64,000 bases of DNA from positions 35,040-99,039 of the forward strand of contig JAFZOV010000046.1 of assembly GCA_017550445.1 (NCBI GenBank), read 5' to 3'. This document shows, one piece after another, positions 28,267-35,880 of this stretch. A model generated the notes under the pieces. The model made no database searches and was not told the DNA's origin. It saw nothing but the letters and a program-made list of their open reading frames with translations. A program made the translations under genes and the position numbers. The stretch's first letter is position 1; each line of letters starts with the position of its first letter. The stretch is from Fibrobacter sp. Lineage in GTDB: Bacteria; Fibrobacterota; Fibrobacteria; Fibrobacterales; Fibrobacteraceae.

Positions 28267-28980
28267 ATGCAAAGTGAAAATAATCAGGTTTTGGAACCAT
28301 ATCCGATTTCGGCATTGCGGAAAATCTTGGATTGTATTGAAGAGAACAAAGGCGTTTGCGTTGACATCAGTCGCGTTCCCCTTGATGACAAGAAAACGCT
28401 AGGCTTGTTCAAGAAAGGGAATACGGAAGGCGTATTTGGGTTCAGTTCGCCGGACATGCAGGATGTTTTGAAGCAACTAAAGCCAGACAGTTTCAATGAC
28501 TTGATGATACTATGTGCTTTATATGGGCTTGAGGGAATGTTTAGGCCTGCAGTTTTCGACATGCTTCCCGAATACATTGCAAGAAAGACGGACAAACAGA
28601 AAATAGACATCATTCATCCTGACCTTAAATCGATTTTATCACCTACATACGGATTGATTGTTTATCAGGATCAGGTGACGGAAATCCTTTGTGAAATTGC
28701 AGGGTACAACCCCGAAAATGCGGAGACCGCTCGGCGTATACTCGCCAAGAAAAATCCTGAGAAAATCGCAAAACTGGAACCAGAGTTTTTCAGTTGTTGC
28801 ATAGCTCGTGGTTACGACCGGCAAACCGTTTCAAAAATATGGGACGCGATGTTTCCGTATGCAGGGCAACTAGGCCGGCGAAGCCTTGTATCGATTTACA
28901 CCTTCACAGCGTACCAGTTCACCTATTTGAAAGCGCATTACGAAAGCGAATTCTACACAGCAACATCCAAAGCAAAATAG
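28267..28980 (+). CDS. stand-alone DnaE (DNA polymerase III alpha) fingers-region protein, 237 aa
   Basis: The protein aligns by eye with the middle of bacterial DnaE only. Matching blocks are IPLDDKKTLGLFKKGNTEGVF, MLKQLKP-type KQLKPDSFNDLMILCALYGLEG, IHPDLKSILSPTYGLIVYQDQVTEI, ENAETARRILAKKNPEKI and YQFTYLKAHYESEFYTA. In E. coli DnaE these lie roughly between residues 565 and 770. The PHP domain, the palm with its catalytic Asp residues, and the beta-binding, OB and tau-binding parts are absent. It begins and ends cleanly with start and stop codons, without frameshift, inside an operon. So it is unlikely to be a random pseudogene fragment. It cannot polymerise DNA alone. Role is unknown; binding of nucleotide or DNA, or interference with polymerase, is inference. 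Confidence 0.85.
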   Translation: MQSENNQVLEPYPISALRKILDCIEENKGVCVDISRVPLDDKKTLGLFKKGNTEGVFGFSSPDMQDVLKQLKPDSFNDLMILCALYGLEGMFRPAVFDMLPEYIARKTDKQKIDIIHPDLKSILSPTYGLIVYQDQVTEILCEIAGYNPENAETARRILAKKNPEKIAKLEPEFFSCCIARGYDRQTVSKIWDAMFPYAGQLGRRSLVSIYTFTAYQFTYLKAHYESEFYTATSKAK

Positions 28981-28989
28981 GAGACTTAG

Positions 28990-29697
28990 ATGACATTAGA
29001 TGAATTCAAAAAATACAAGACGCTTAAAAATTATGTCGAAGAGTCATATCCCGATAAGGAAGAATGTAAAGATGTTTGGCATTCTGTCAAACGGCTGATA
29101 TTAAGCTGCAATGAATACGATATCAGGCAAGATCAGCTAGACATTTTCGTTCAAATGTCTGAAACCGGGAAACCGCTTTGTCATTTGGATGTCCTCGTAA
29201 ATTCAGACGATTTCGTTACACTTTTTGACATCCTAGACGAACCATTCGTAAGTTATCCATTTACACATTCTTTATTGCTGTGCGACACCATCAAAAATAC
29301 GCATCGCGTCTTCTTTGTAAATCCAGATGTGTCGGGTGCAAAAGATTTCTCATTCAACAGCAAGTTGGCTCTCAGGGATTCGTACGTTCTACTGAGTTCT
29401 TGCGAAGAAAACATGGACAATATCACTGATTTGAATATTACCGAAACGGCAAAGTTTATCATTCGTTGTGTATTAAGCAAGAACCGTGTCAAGTATGCGG
29501 GCGTTTTCGAAATATCAAGAGATGCAACAGGGGGCATTTCTACTGTTGAATTTACAAATGAGGAATCAGACCTACAGGAATTGCTGTGCAAAAAAATAAA
29601 GAACGCAGTCTCTGTTATTCAAAAATCGCAAAAACAACCCTTCAACATGTCTCTTTTTAAATGGAATGAAATCATTCAAAAAAGTTTCCACAAATAG
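28990..29697 (+). CDS. hypothetical protein, 235 aa, operon gene 3
   Basis: No family is recognised. The start has TAGGAG 6 nt upstream that overlaps the stop codon of the DnaE-fragment gene, a sign of coupled translation. Features include a charged N-terminus (MTLDEFKKYKTLKNYVEESY), a central YPFTHSLLLCDTIKNTHRVFFVNPDV, and a C-terminal SVIQKSQKQPFNMSLF. There is no signal peptide or membrane segment, so it is likely cytoplasmic. Its place between the DnaE fragment and two other unknown proteins suggests a shared function. Confidence 0.7.
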   Translation: MTLDEFKKYKTLKNYVEESYPDKEECKDVWHSVKRLILSCNEYDIRQDQLDIFVQMSETGKPLCHLDVLVNSDDFVTLFDILDEPFVSYPFTHSLLLCDTIKNTHRVFFVNPDVSGAKDFSFNSKLALRDSYVLLSSCEENMDNITDLNITETAKFIIRCVLSKNRVKYAGVFEISRDATGGISTVEFTNEESDLQELLCKKIKNAVSVIQKSQKQPFNMSLFKWNEIIQKSFHK

Positions 29698-29706
29698 GAG
29701 CATCTT

Positions 29707-30474
29707 ATGGGTACAAAGAATTACAAGAGCGTTTTCATTTTGCGTGTTTATAAATTCGATCAGTGCGAAAAACCTGCGTACCGCATAGACAAAGAAGAAA
29801 TCGAGCGGAATGGTTATGCCAAGCCGGGTTTCGGAATCTTTGAATCGGAAAACGGGATTTACCTGACACTCGCCGAAGCCGAAAAGAATATCAAGAAACT
29901 CGCGAAAGACAAAGATGTTTACAGCTTTCTTGTAGAAGAAAAACCACTGGGTGGCATATTCTACACTTGTGACGCTCTGTCGCGAAGGCGTTATCTGAAA
30001 AATGGCAAACTGTGGCAAAAATGCGAAGTTTCTGGTATACGCTATTTCAACGGGAAAAATGTTGATTTAGGAGACACTGGTTTCTATGGCCGTGACCCGA
30101 AAACAATTCCCTTCAAAGAGGGCGATATCGTAGAGGTTGCCTCCCGCGATTTTGTGCAACTAGCTATTGTTTGGAACTTGCCACCGAGCATTGAATATAT
30201 GAAGCCTATATGGGAACGCCACAGAATCCGAGGCAAAAAGTTTTCACAAATTCATCCCGATGATTCCGATGATGCTTATACCATCGTGTATTATGATGTG
30301 CATAAAGACGGTGAAATCGGTTATGGTCACTCGCACCCTGCTGTAGTCAATGTTTTGCCGCCCGCGCTTCCTGTTCCTAGAAAAATTGCTGCCGAACTCC
30401 GCCGACGCCTCAAAATGCTACAAGACGAATGTGAACAATACGTAAAAGAACATGGAGAAGATCTGCCTTTCTAA
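29707..30474 (+). CDS. hypothetical protein, 255 aa, operon gene 4
   Basis: Unknown family, though the general layout (KSVFILRVYKFDQCEKPAY..., FGIFESENGIYLTLAEAEKNI, then FKEGDIVEVASRDFVQLAIVWNLPP, then DAYTIVYYDVHKDGEIGYGHSHP) reminds me of uncharacterised proteins of gut Bacteroidota; I cannot name a domain. The FKEGDIVEV segment looks like a small beta-barrel of the SH3/KOW kind. Start supported by TAGGAG 6 nt upstream, again overlapping the previous stop codon. Likely cytoplasmic. Confidence 0.68.
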   Translation: MGTKNYKSVFILRVYKFDQCEKPAYRIDKEEIERNGYAKPGFGIFESENGIYLTLAEAEKNIKKLAKDKDVYSFLVEEKPLGGIFYTCDALSRRRYLKNGKLWQKCEVSGIRYFNGKNVDLGDTGFYGRDPKTIPFKEGDIVEVASRDFVQLAIVWNLPPSIEYMKPIWERHRIRGKKFSQIHPDDSDDAYTIVYYDVHKDGEIGYGHSHPAVVNVLPPALPVPRKIAAELRRRLKMLQDECEQYVKEHGEDLPF

Positions 30475-30489
30475 AAAGGTGTTTTTTAT

Positions 30490-31122
30490 ATGAAATACGA
30501 AGAACGCAGAAGTCCAGAATATTTAAACAGAATCGTAAATTTTCTGATTGAAGATAGGGATTGGCTTCAACAGCAGAGGCAAAGCGAAATAGAAAATAGG
30601 CATCATCAGGATTTGCAACTTTTGGCAAGGAAGGTTCTTGCCAATGCTAAGTTCGAACACAGCAAGGAAAACATCGACAAACTGTTGCTCTTGAATAAAC
30701 GACTCCATGAATTGCAAGATGAGTGCGCCAAAATCACCTTTGACATGTACAAAGACTTGATGGAACTTAAGGCAAAGGGCAAATCTTACTACGAGACCTT
30801 CTGCATAGAGACTTATATCGTTTACGAATCGGAGGAGGACTGGGAACGACATATCGGCGGTTTAGTCGAATCATATGACCGAGCGAATCGATACGAGGTC
30901 AGCATTAGTGACGCACCGGGGAAAGAACCTACGAATTACAAAGAACTCAACAAACATGAAAATTTAAGTTGGAACATCGAGTGCCTCGACCTCCCAGAAT
31001 TCAAGGACGAATACATTTGCTTTGCCATGCACAAGTTCTTTGCTGACGGCGATTACTCACTCGAAGATGCCATGCGTATGAAACTAGAGGATTTTCATAT
31101 TTATACCGAAATACACATATAA
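30490..31122 (+). CDS. hypothetical protein, 210 aa, operon gene 5
   Basis: Unknown family. The first half is a long charged helix, probably coiled coil (about residues 20-95, with QQQRQSEIENRHHQDLQLLARK and LLLLNKRLHELQDECAKI), and the second half is acidic and mixed (ESEEDWERHIGGLVESYDRAN, LDLPEFKDEYICFAMHKFF). AAGGTG precedes the ATG by about 8 nt. It lies 15 nt after operon gene 4. No motif points to an activity. Confidence 0.68.
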   Translation: MKYEERRSPEYLNRIVNFLIEDRDWLQQQRQSEIENRHHQDLQLLARKVLANAKFEHSKENIDKLLLLNKRLHELQDECAKITFDMYKDLMELKAKGKSYYETFCIETYIVYESEEDWERHIGGLVESYDRANRYEVSISDAPGKEPTNYKELNKHENLSWNIECLDLPEFKDEYICFAMHKFFADGDYSLEDAMRMKLEDFHIYTEIHI

Positions 31123-31153
31123 ATCAAAAAATGATAATAGAAAGGTGACCTTT

Positions 31154-31840
31154 ATGAGAAAATTCAAAGACCTGCCCATGACAACGGGCAAAAGTAAAAC
31201 ATACGCCGGAATCGGACACCGCGATCTGGGCGGCTTTTGCGAGCCGAATACCAAGGAGCCGGTGGAACGTGTCATGTGCTGGCTGGCCGGAGAGCTGGAA
31301 AAACTCGGCTATACGTTGAACAGCGGCGGAGCATTGGGGGCCGATTCCGCCTTCGAGGCGGGAGTCCGTTCGCCTGCGCACAAGAATGTCTTTACTCCGG
31401 CAGATGCCACCGAAGAAACCCGCGCCATCGCGCAGGAATTGCACCCCGCACACGAGCGGCTGCAGGGCCACGCCCTTGATTTGTTCGCACGTAACACGAA
31501 CCAGATTTTCGGGCGCAATCTTGACGTTACCGTAGATTTTGTGGTGTGCTACACCAAGGACGGTTGCGAAACCGCCGCGACGCGCGCCAGAGATTCCGGT
31601 GGAACGGGTCAAGCTATCGAGATGGCCGACCGCAAGGGCGCCCCCGTATTCAACATGAAGAGTCCCGATTGGTTCATCCGCCTGAAAGAATTCTTGAAAT
31701 TGCCGTTTGATTTGCCAACAGGCAGACTCCCCGTTTTGAATCTGGCAAAGCCGAGCCCGCAACCCAAACCGGACATTGCAAAAAAGAACGCCCCAAATCC
31801 CCAACAAATCAAGAACCTGCTGAAAGCCGCCAGGAGGTAG
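31154..31840 (+). CDS. SLOG/DprA-like nucleotide-binding protein, 228 aa
   Basis: The ATG at 31154 has AAAGGTGA upstream; a GTG at 31145 is the alternative. The N-terminal half has the Rossmann-like SLOG pattern: KTYAGIGHRDLGGF, then LGYTLNSGGALGADSAFEAGV, then VVCYTKDGCETAAT and SGGTGQAIEMADRKGAPVFNM. This matches phage and bacterial proteins related to the DNA-processing protein DprA and to nucleotide-sensing SLOG domains. The C-terminus (about 185-228) is a Pro/Lys-rich extension. GC content is higher than in the five preceding genes, and the gap to them is 31 nt. Operon membership is likely but less certain than for the others. Confidence 0.8.
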   Translation: MRKFKDLPMTTGKSKTYAGIGHRDLGGFCEPNTKEPVERVMCWLAGELEKLGYTLNSGGALGADSAFEAGVRSPAHKNVFTPADATEETRAIAQELHPAHERLQGHALDLFARNTNQIFGRNLDVTVDFVVCYTKDGCETAATRARDSGGTGQAIEMADRKGAPVFNMKSPDWFIRLKEFLKLPFDLPTGRLPVLNLAKPSPQPKPDIAKKNAPNPQQIKNLLKAARR

Positions 31841-31954
31841 CGAAAAACGTCGTTTAGCCCCAAAATCACGTTTTTTTAATATTTTTTGTGGAAAATTTCA
31901 CGCTTTTTTAGATTTTTATGTGATTTTTAGGCAAAAACAACCTATATTTAAGGC

Positions 31955-33259
31955 ATGAAACGCAATATTCTTGAAAAACTGAATACGTGGAAAACATCCA
32001 AAAGACGCAAACCCCTGCTATTGCGCGGAGCTCGACAAGTGGGCAAAACTTGGGCTTTGAAGGAGTTCGGCAAATCGTTTCCGGACGGTTTTCTCCACAT
32101 CGATTTCGACAAGCAAATCGAATACAGGCAGTTTTTTGAGCAGACTAAAGACGTAAAACGCATCTTGGCTAACCTCGCGATGGCGAGCGGGAAAAAGATA
32201 ACCGAAAATACACTAATCATCTTTGATGAAATCCAGGCTTGCGAAAGTGCCTTAAATTCGCTGAAATACTTTTGCGAGGACACACCACAATACAGCGTTG
32301 TCGGCGCAGGCTCCCTTTTGGGATTGAAACTTGCATCAGGTTTCCCCGTGGGCAAGGTGGAATTCATGGACATGCAACCCATGACATTCACCGAGTTTTT
32401 GCTTGCGAATGGAGACAAGAACCTTGTTGAATTCCTTGACTTCATTGAAACACCGGAGAACATTCCGCGAGCATTCTTGGGCCCGCTGGAAGAAAAACTG
32501 AAGACGTACTTTGTGACTGGCGGGATGCCGGAATCCGTACTCAACTGGGTTGAAGATCAAGACATCACTGCGGCCGACAAAGTTCTTTCAGACATTCTAA
32601 CAGCTTACGAAGCAGATTTTGCAAAGCATGCCGAAAAAAATGACGTGCCAAAAATTCAATACATTTGGGATTCGTTACCATCGCAACTATCCCGCGAAAA
32701 CAAGAAGTTCCTGTATTCGGCGGTGAAGCCCGGTGCACGCGCAAGGGAATACGAGAACGCCTTGAATTGGCTTTACAACGCAAACCTCGTTAAAAAGGTT
32801 TTCCGCTCCACGAAACCGGGCCTCCCGATATCCGCCTACGATGACTTGACATCCTTCAAGATATACATGGGTGACGTCGGACTCTTGCGAAAGAAAGCGG
32901 GACTCGCGACTTCGGCTTTTGCCGAACAGAACCGCCTGTTTACGGAATTCAAGGGCGCACTCACCGAAAATTATGTATTGCAGAACTTGTCCGGAATGTT
33001 CGATGTAGCTCCGCGTTACTGGAGCGACAATTTCCACGAAGTCGATTTCATAATCCAAAAAGAAAACACAATCATTCCTGTTGAGGCCAAGGCCGGCACA
33101 AACGTCAGGGCGACCAGCATCAAGTATTACGACAAGCAATACGACGCACCCTTAATGGTGCGATTCTCAATGCGCAACCTCTCCCGCGACGGAAAGATCC
33201 TGAACATTCCGCTCTTTATGGCTGACAGACTGAATGAACTGCTAGAGAAGTGGGGGTAG
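31955..33259 (+). CDS. AAA ATPase with DUF4143, 434 aa
   Basis: A typical member of the AAA_14/DUF4143 family. Walker A is LLRGARQVGKTWALKEFGK (about residue 23), Walker B LIIFDEIQACESALNSLKYF (about 90), and the DUF4143 part ends with FHEVDFIIQKENTIIPVEAKAG, a PD-(D/E)XK-like nuclease motif. These ATPases are widespread in gut bacteria, with unknown function; they are often in mobile or accessory regions. It is monocistronic, with an AT-rich 114-nt upstream region containing CCTATATTTAAGG close to the start codon, a possible -10 and short leader. Confidence 0.93.
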   Translation: MKRNILEKLNTWKTSKRRKPLLLRGARQVGKTWALKEFGKSFPDGFLHIDFDKQIEYRQFFEQTKDVKRILANLAMASGKKITENTLIIFDEIQACESALNSLKYFCEDTPQYSVVGAGSLLGLKLASGFPVGKVEFMDMQPMTFTEFLLANGDKNLVEFLDFIETPENIPRAFLGPLEEKLKTYFVTGGMPESVLNWVEDQDITAADKVLSDILTAYEADFAKHAEKNDVPKIQYIWDSLPSQLSRENKKFLYSAVKPGARAREYENALNWLYNANLVKKVFRSTKPGLPISAYDDLTSFKIYMGDVGLLRKKAGLATSAFAEQNRLFTEFKGALTENYVLQNLSGMFDVAPRYWSDNFHEVDFIIQKENTIIPVEAKAGTNVRATSIKYYDKQYDAPLMVRFSMRNLSRDGKILNIPLFMADRLNELLEKWG

Positions 33260-33280
33260 GACTTCCATCTCCCTATCTGC

Positions 33281-33327
33281 TGCACTGAGCTTGCCGAAAG
33301 GTCTTAGGGACTAACGCCCCTAAGACC
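33281..33327. repeat. composite dispersed repeat with 10-bp perfect hairpin
   Basis: GCACTGAGCTTGCCGAAAG (family E, compare 40502-40523) runs into the arms GGTCTTAGGG (33300-33309) and CCCTAAGACC (33318-33327) with an 8-nt loop. It lies between the convergent DUF4143 and phosphoesterase genes and could act as a bidirectional terminator, though neither side has a strong T-run. Confidence 0.55.
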
Positions 33328-33356
33328 CTAAACTGAGAGTCGCATATAAGGCTTAA

Positions 33357-34088
33357 TCAACAACCCACTTTCACCATTTCAGCGATGTCTAGCCCCTGGT
33401 AGGCTGTTTCGCCGATGGAGCCTTCGTAATGATGATGATAATGGCCGTAAAACCAATGCTGCGGCTTGACGGTTCTTAAAACGTAATCGAGGTAGCGGCG
33501 AGATTCAATTGCTTTTTGCCATGTATTTTCACGCACATGGGATTCTCGGACAGGCGTCGGAGCGAACGACAAAGGCGCTTCATGCGACACGATGATGTCC
33601 GCTGAATTAGGAAGGCCTTCTGTGATTGGGACAGGAGTTTCGCCTTCCCACCAGATGCGCTTTGAAGAACCATGCTTGATAAGCGATTCGTTTATTGTCC
33701 GGCGTGATTTTCGCGTGAGCGGATCAACTAAATCAATGTCTGTAGAAACCGCTCCGCCGATGGCGTAAATTCGTTTTCCGCAGAGCTCAATCGTCTTGTG
33801 GTCGAGCAAAAAGTGGAGGCGTTCGTAATCGTGTGCGCCGTCGAAAAAAGCGGGGTCGTCGTGATTACCGCGAATCGTGTATAAGCAAATATCATTCGCT
33901 TCAAGTGACGGGAAAATTTCGCGATACCGTACATCCATAGAATTTGGACGACCGAAACCAGCTCCAAAATCGCCGACAACGAGAATATCTGCGCATCGGA
34001 TTTTTAATCGATGCGTAGCATCGTGAACTAGGCGTTTTATTTCGCCGTGAATGTCGCCGCATATCCATAATTCGCGATTGAAAGTCAT
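33357..34088 (-). CDS. calcineurin-like metallophosphoesterase, 243 aa
   Basis: All five metallophosphatase motifs are visible: ICGDIHGEIKRL (D-x-H), LVVGDFGAGF (GD), TIRGNHDDPAFF (GNHD), IIVSHEAPLSF (H) and FYGHYHHHYEG (GHxH). The enzyme should hydrolyse phosphoester bonds using two metals; the substrate is unknown. The ATG at 34088 is preferred over an upstream GTG at 34097; no strong ribosome binding site is seen for either. It lies downstream of the Fic gene on the same strand, separated by a short hairpin repeat at 34113-34128. Confidence 0.88.
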   Translation of the reverse strand: MTFNRELWICGDIHGEIKRLVHDATHRLKIRCADILVVGDFGAGFGRPNSMDVRYREIFPSLEANDICLYTIRGNHDDPAFFDGAHDYERLHFLLDHKTIELCGKRIYAIGGAVSTDIDLVDPLTRKSRRTINESLIKHGSSKRIWWEGETPVPITEGLPNSADIIVSHEAPLSFAPTPVRESHVRENTWQKAIESRRYLDYVLRTVKPQHWFYGHYHHHYEGSIGETAYQGLDIAEMVKVGC

Positions 34089-34112
34089 TTTTTGCACTCA
34101 AGAAAAGGAGGT

Positions 34113-34128
34113 CCCCGCTTACGCGGGG
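34113..34128. repeat. short perfect palindrome CCCCGC-TTAC-GCGGGG
   Basis: Six-base perfect arms with a 4-base loop, located between the Fic gene stop and the phosphoesterase start. There is no T-run, so it is more likely a dispersed repeat element than a terminator. Confidence 0.5.
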
Positions 34129-34141
34129 AAGACAATGAAGA

Positions 34142-34672
34142 TTACATCCCCAGCAGATTAGTGGCGAGTTTCACCATGATTTCGCGTTCTTCGGGTTTGC
34201 TTTCGGCGATGAGCAGCGTGAGTGCCACCAGCATTCCGTCGGCAATATTCTTGGAACCGTCTGCTTTATAAAGCAGGCCGTTCCGCGACAAAAACCACAA
34301 GAAAACAAACGCCGCGATGCGCTTGTTGCCGTCGACAAAAGAATGATTCTTGACGACTAAATACAGGAGCATGGCCGCCTTGATTTCTGCGGTCGGGTAA
34401 AGTTCCTTGCCGTCGAAGGTTTGGTAGATTTGCCCGAGTGAACTTTTGAACGACGCGTCCTTTTCTGTGCCGAAAATATCACTATCGTTAAACATTTCCT
34501 TAAGAACGGCGATTGCCTCCATCGCCTCTTCGTAGGTAATACGTTCCCCCGCATTTGCCGTAGCGCTCTTGGGGTATACCAACTGTTCGTGGTCATAACA
34601 GTCAAGCGTTTCTAGCACAGATCGAAAGTCCTCAATGACCCACGCTATTTTCTGTTTTTCTTGACAATCCAT
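34142..34672 (-). CDS. Fic/DOC-domain protein, 176 aa
   Basis: Fic proteins transfer AMP or another phosphate-containing group to target proteins. The active-site motif is intact: VVKNHSFVDGNKRIAAFVFLWFL contains the H-x-F-x-D-G-N-K-R signature (about residues 109-117). The whole protein matches the C-terminal half of RhuM-Fic fusions (YPTAEIKAAMLLYLV before the motif, LVALTLLIAESKPEEREIMVKL at the end); the RhuM half is missing here. The ATG at 34672 is preferred because GAGGA lies 4 nt upstream; longer frames exist. One of four 21-bp dyads lies upstream (34716-34736). No inhibitory (S/T)xxxE(G/N) helix was recognised. Confidence 0.87.
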   Translation of the reverse strand: MDCQEKQKIAWVIEDFRSVLETLDCYDHEQLVYPKSATANAGERITYEEAMEAIAVLKEMFNDSDIFGTEKDASFKSSLGQIYQTFDGKELYPTAEIKAAMLLYLVVKNHSFVDGNKRIAAFVFLWFLSRNGLLYKADGSKNIADGMLVALTLLIAESKPEEREIMVKLATNLLGM

Positions 34673-34696
34673 AAATCCTCTTAAGATAGACATTTT

Positions 34697-34736
34697 TACT
34701 AAAAATAAATTCTGCATGCGACAAATAATATCGCGT
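34697..34736 (-). promoter_or_regulatory. 21-bp dyad plus TATTTT element before the Fic gene
   Basis: In the gene direction the dyad is ACGCGATATTAT then TTGTCGCAT (34736-34716); after 8 nt comes TATTTTTA. This is the same arrangement as at 26121-26160 and 27980-28019. It lies 43 nt before the start codon at 34672. Confidence 0.58.
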
Positions 34737-34741
34737 AACCT

Positions 34742-34909
34742 TTACTCTCCCTCGTACAGTTTCCCATACCATTCTTTGTCGTATTCCGGGTGTTCCTTTA
34801 CAAAGCGGCGGAGCGCCTTGTGGACTTCCCACGCGAGGCACAGGCCCTCTTTTTCGCACTTGGGCTTTAGTTCATAATAAAGTTCATGTATTTTTTCATC
34901 CATTGTCAT
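34742..34909 (-). CDS. small hypothetical protein, 55 aa
   Basis: This frame is too short for a routine ORF list. It reads MTMDEKIHELYYELKP, then a CEKEGLCLAWEVHKALRRF stretch with two Cys, and ends YGKLYEGE. AGGAGG lies 6 nt before the ATG, a near-perfect ribosome binding site. It starts 12 nt after the stop of the 262-aa zinc-ribbon gene, so both probably share a transcript, which in turn would read toward the Fic gene. No family is recognised. Confidence 0.6.
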   Translation of the reverse strand: MTMDEKIHELYYELKPKCEKEGLCLAWEVHKALRRFVKEHPEYDKEWYGKLYEGE

Positions 34910-34921
34910 AACAGCCTCCTT

Positions 34922-35710
34922 TTATTCGATCGAAGTCGACGCCTCAAATTCCTTCAGCTTCAGCTCGTTAATCATAGTTTCCAGTTCGCAGATTTCGCCA
35001 TCGTCCTTAAACGCATCGCCCACAGTGAACCAGCGTGCAGATTTGCCCTGGACAATCTTTTTCTCGTATTCCACCTCGGCCAGGGTCCACTTCGTCATCA
35101 ATGCCTTTGCGAACTTTTCGATGTCTTCGGCGTAAGCGGCATTCACAATACCGCAGTAGGCGCCAAAGCTACGATTGTCCACGCGGACAATCTTTTTGCA
35201 CTTGGGACAAATGGCCGACGCCTGAGAGCTACCCGACAGAGGTGACCCAGCAAAGCCGCGGATAAAGGTTGTCGTGCCACATTCGCATTCCACGCGGAAC
35301 TGGTCCGATCCCCAAATCTTGAAGAGCGAAGCAAGTCTGAGGTTTATGATGACGACGTTGCCCGCGATGTTGAATTGACGCGCCATATTGAGATGCCCCA
35401 CATAAAGCCCGCCACCCTTGAGCAAGTAATGCGCATCAATGTTTGCGTAGCGCGGAGTCGCAAGGATTTCGTCCTTGTGGCGCAAAATCAGGTCCAGGTT
35501 GTCGTAAAACAACTTCTTTTTGCGTTCAATCCTCTTTTCGCGGAGTTTGCCCAATTCCTCCAGTTCGCGGTCATCTTGTTCCATTTCGTCACTAATCAGC
35601 TTCAGGCCTTCGGCCTGGCGCTTGCAAAAGTCAGCGAAAGTTTCGCGTTTGTTGTTGGTTTCCTGCAGAAACTGCGGGAAGGGCTTGGTATCGTCAATAT
35701 GGATAGCCAT
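34922..35710 (-). CDS. zinc-ribbon hypothetical protein, 262 aa
   Basis: Unknown family. A long charged coiled coil (about residues 25-75) is followed by a compact middle region and a likely zinc ribbon: FRVECECGTTTF and SAICPKCKKIVRV supply two Cys pairs (about residues 139-170). The C-terminal segment is helical and acidic. The start is supported by AAGGAGATATCCT upstream. The fourth 21-bp dyad with a TATATT element lies 96-132 nt upstream. Together with the 55-aa gene it forms a short minus-strand unit of the accessory block. Confidence 0.7.
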   Translation of the reverse strand: MAIHIDDTKPFPQFLQETNNKRETFADFCKRQAEGLKLISDEMEQDDRELEELGKLREKRIERKKKLFYDNLDLILRHKDEILATPRYANIDAHYLLKGGGLYVGHLNMARQFNIAGNVVIINLRLASLFKIWGSDQFRVECECGTTTFIRGFAGSPLSGSSQASAICPKCKKIVRVDNRSFGAYCGIVNAAYAEDIEKFAKALMTKWTLAEVEYEKKIVQGKSARWFTVGDAFKDDGEICELETMINELKLKEFEASTSIE

Positions 35711-35805
35711 AGGATATCTCCTTGTTTTGTGAGCGTTTACTTATTTATCGTTTTTAGCCGCCATTTTATCTATGCATAAATGCAAATACACGCATAAATC
35801 TTTTT

Positions 35806-35842
35806 AGAATATACAAAAAACATGCGTCAGATAATGACACAT
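35806..35842 (-). promoter_or_regulatory. 21-bp dyad plus TATATT element before the zinc-ribbon gene
   Basis: In the gene direction the dyad is ATGTGTCATTAT then CTGACGCAT (35842-35822); after 8 nt comes TATATTCT (35813-35806). The spacing equals the three other copies although one half-site differs by two bases. It is 96 nt from the start codon. Confidence 0.55.
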
Positions 35843-35856
35843 GCCAAATTTTCAGG

Positions 35857-35880
35857 AAAAAGCCCTATTTTTAGGGTTTT
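35857..35880 (-). terminator. Rho-independent terminator after the Ton operon
   Basis: Read on the minus strand, CCCTA-AAAA-TAGGG is followed by CTTTTT, just after the stop codon of the TPR gene. It would end the long DUF3450-to-TPR transcript. Confidence 0.7.

Noticed and set aside
33300..33327. CRISPR-like repeat
   Set aside because: Single hairpin without further spaced copies; no array and no cas genes in the window.
26345..35710. prophage or integrative element
   Set aside because: No integrase, transposase, att repeats or structural phage genes were seen; only AT-rich composition and the phage-like SLOG protein point that way.
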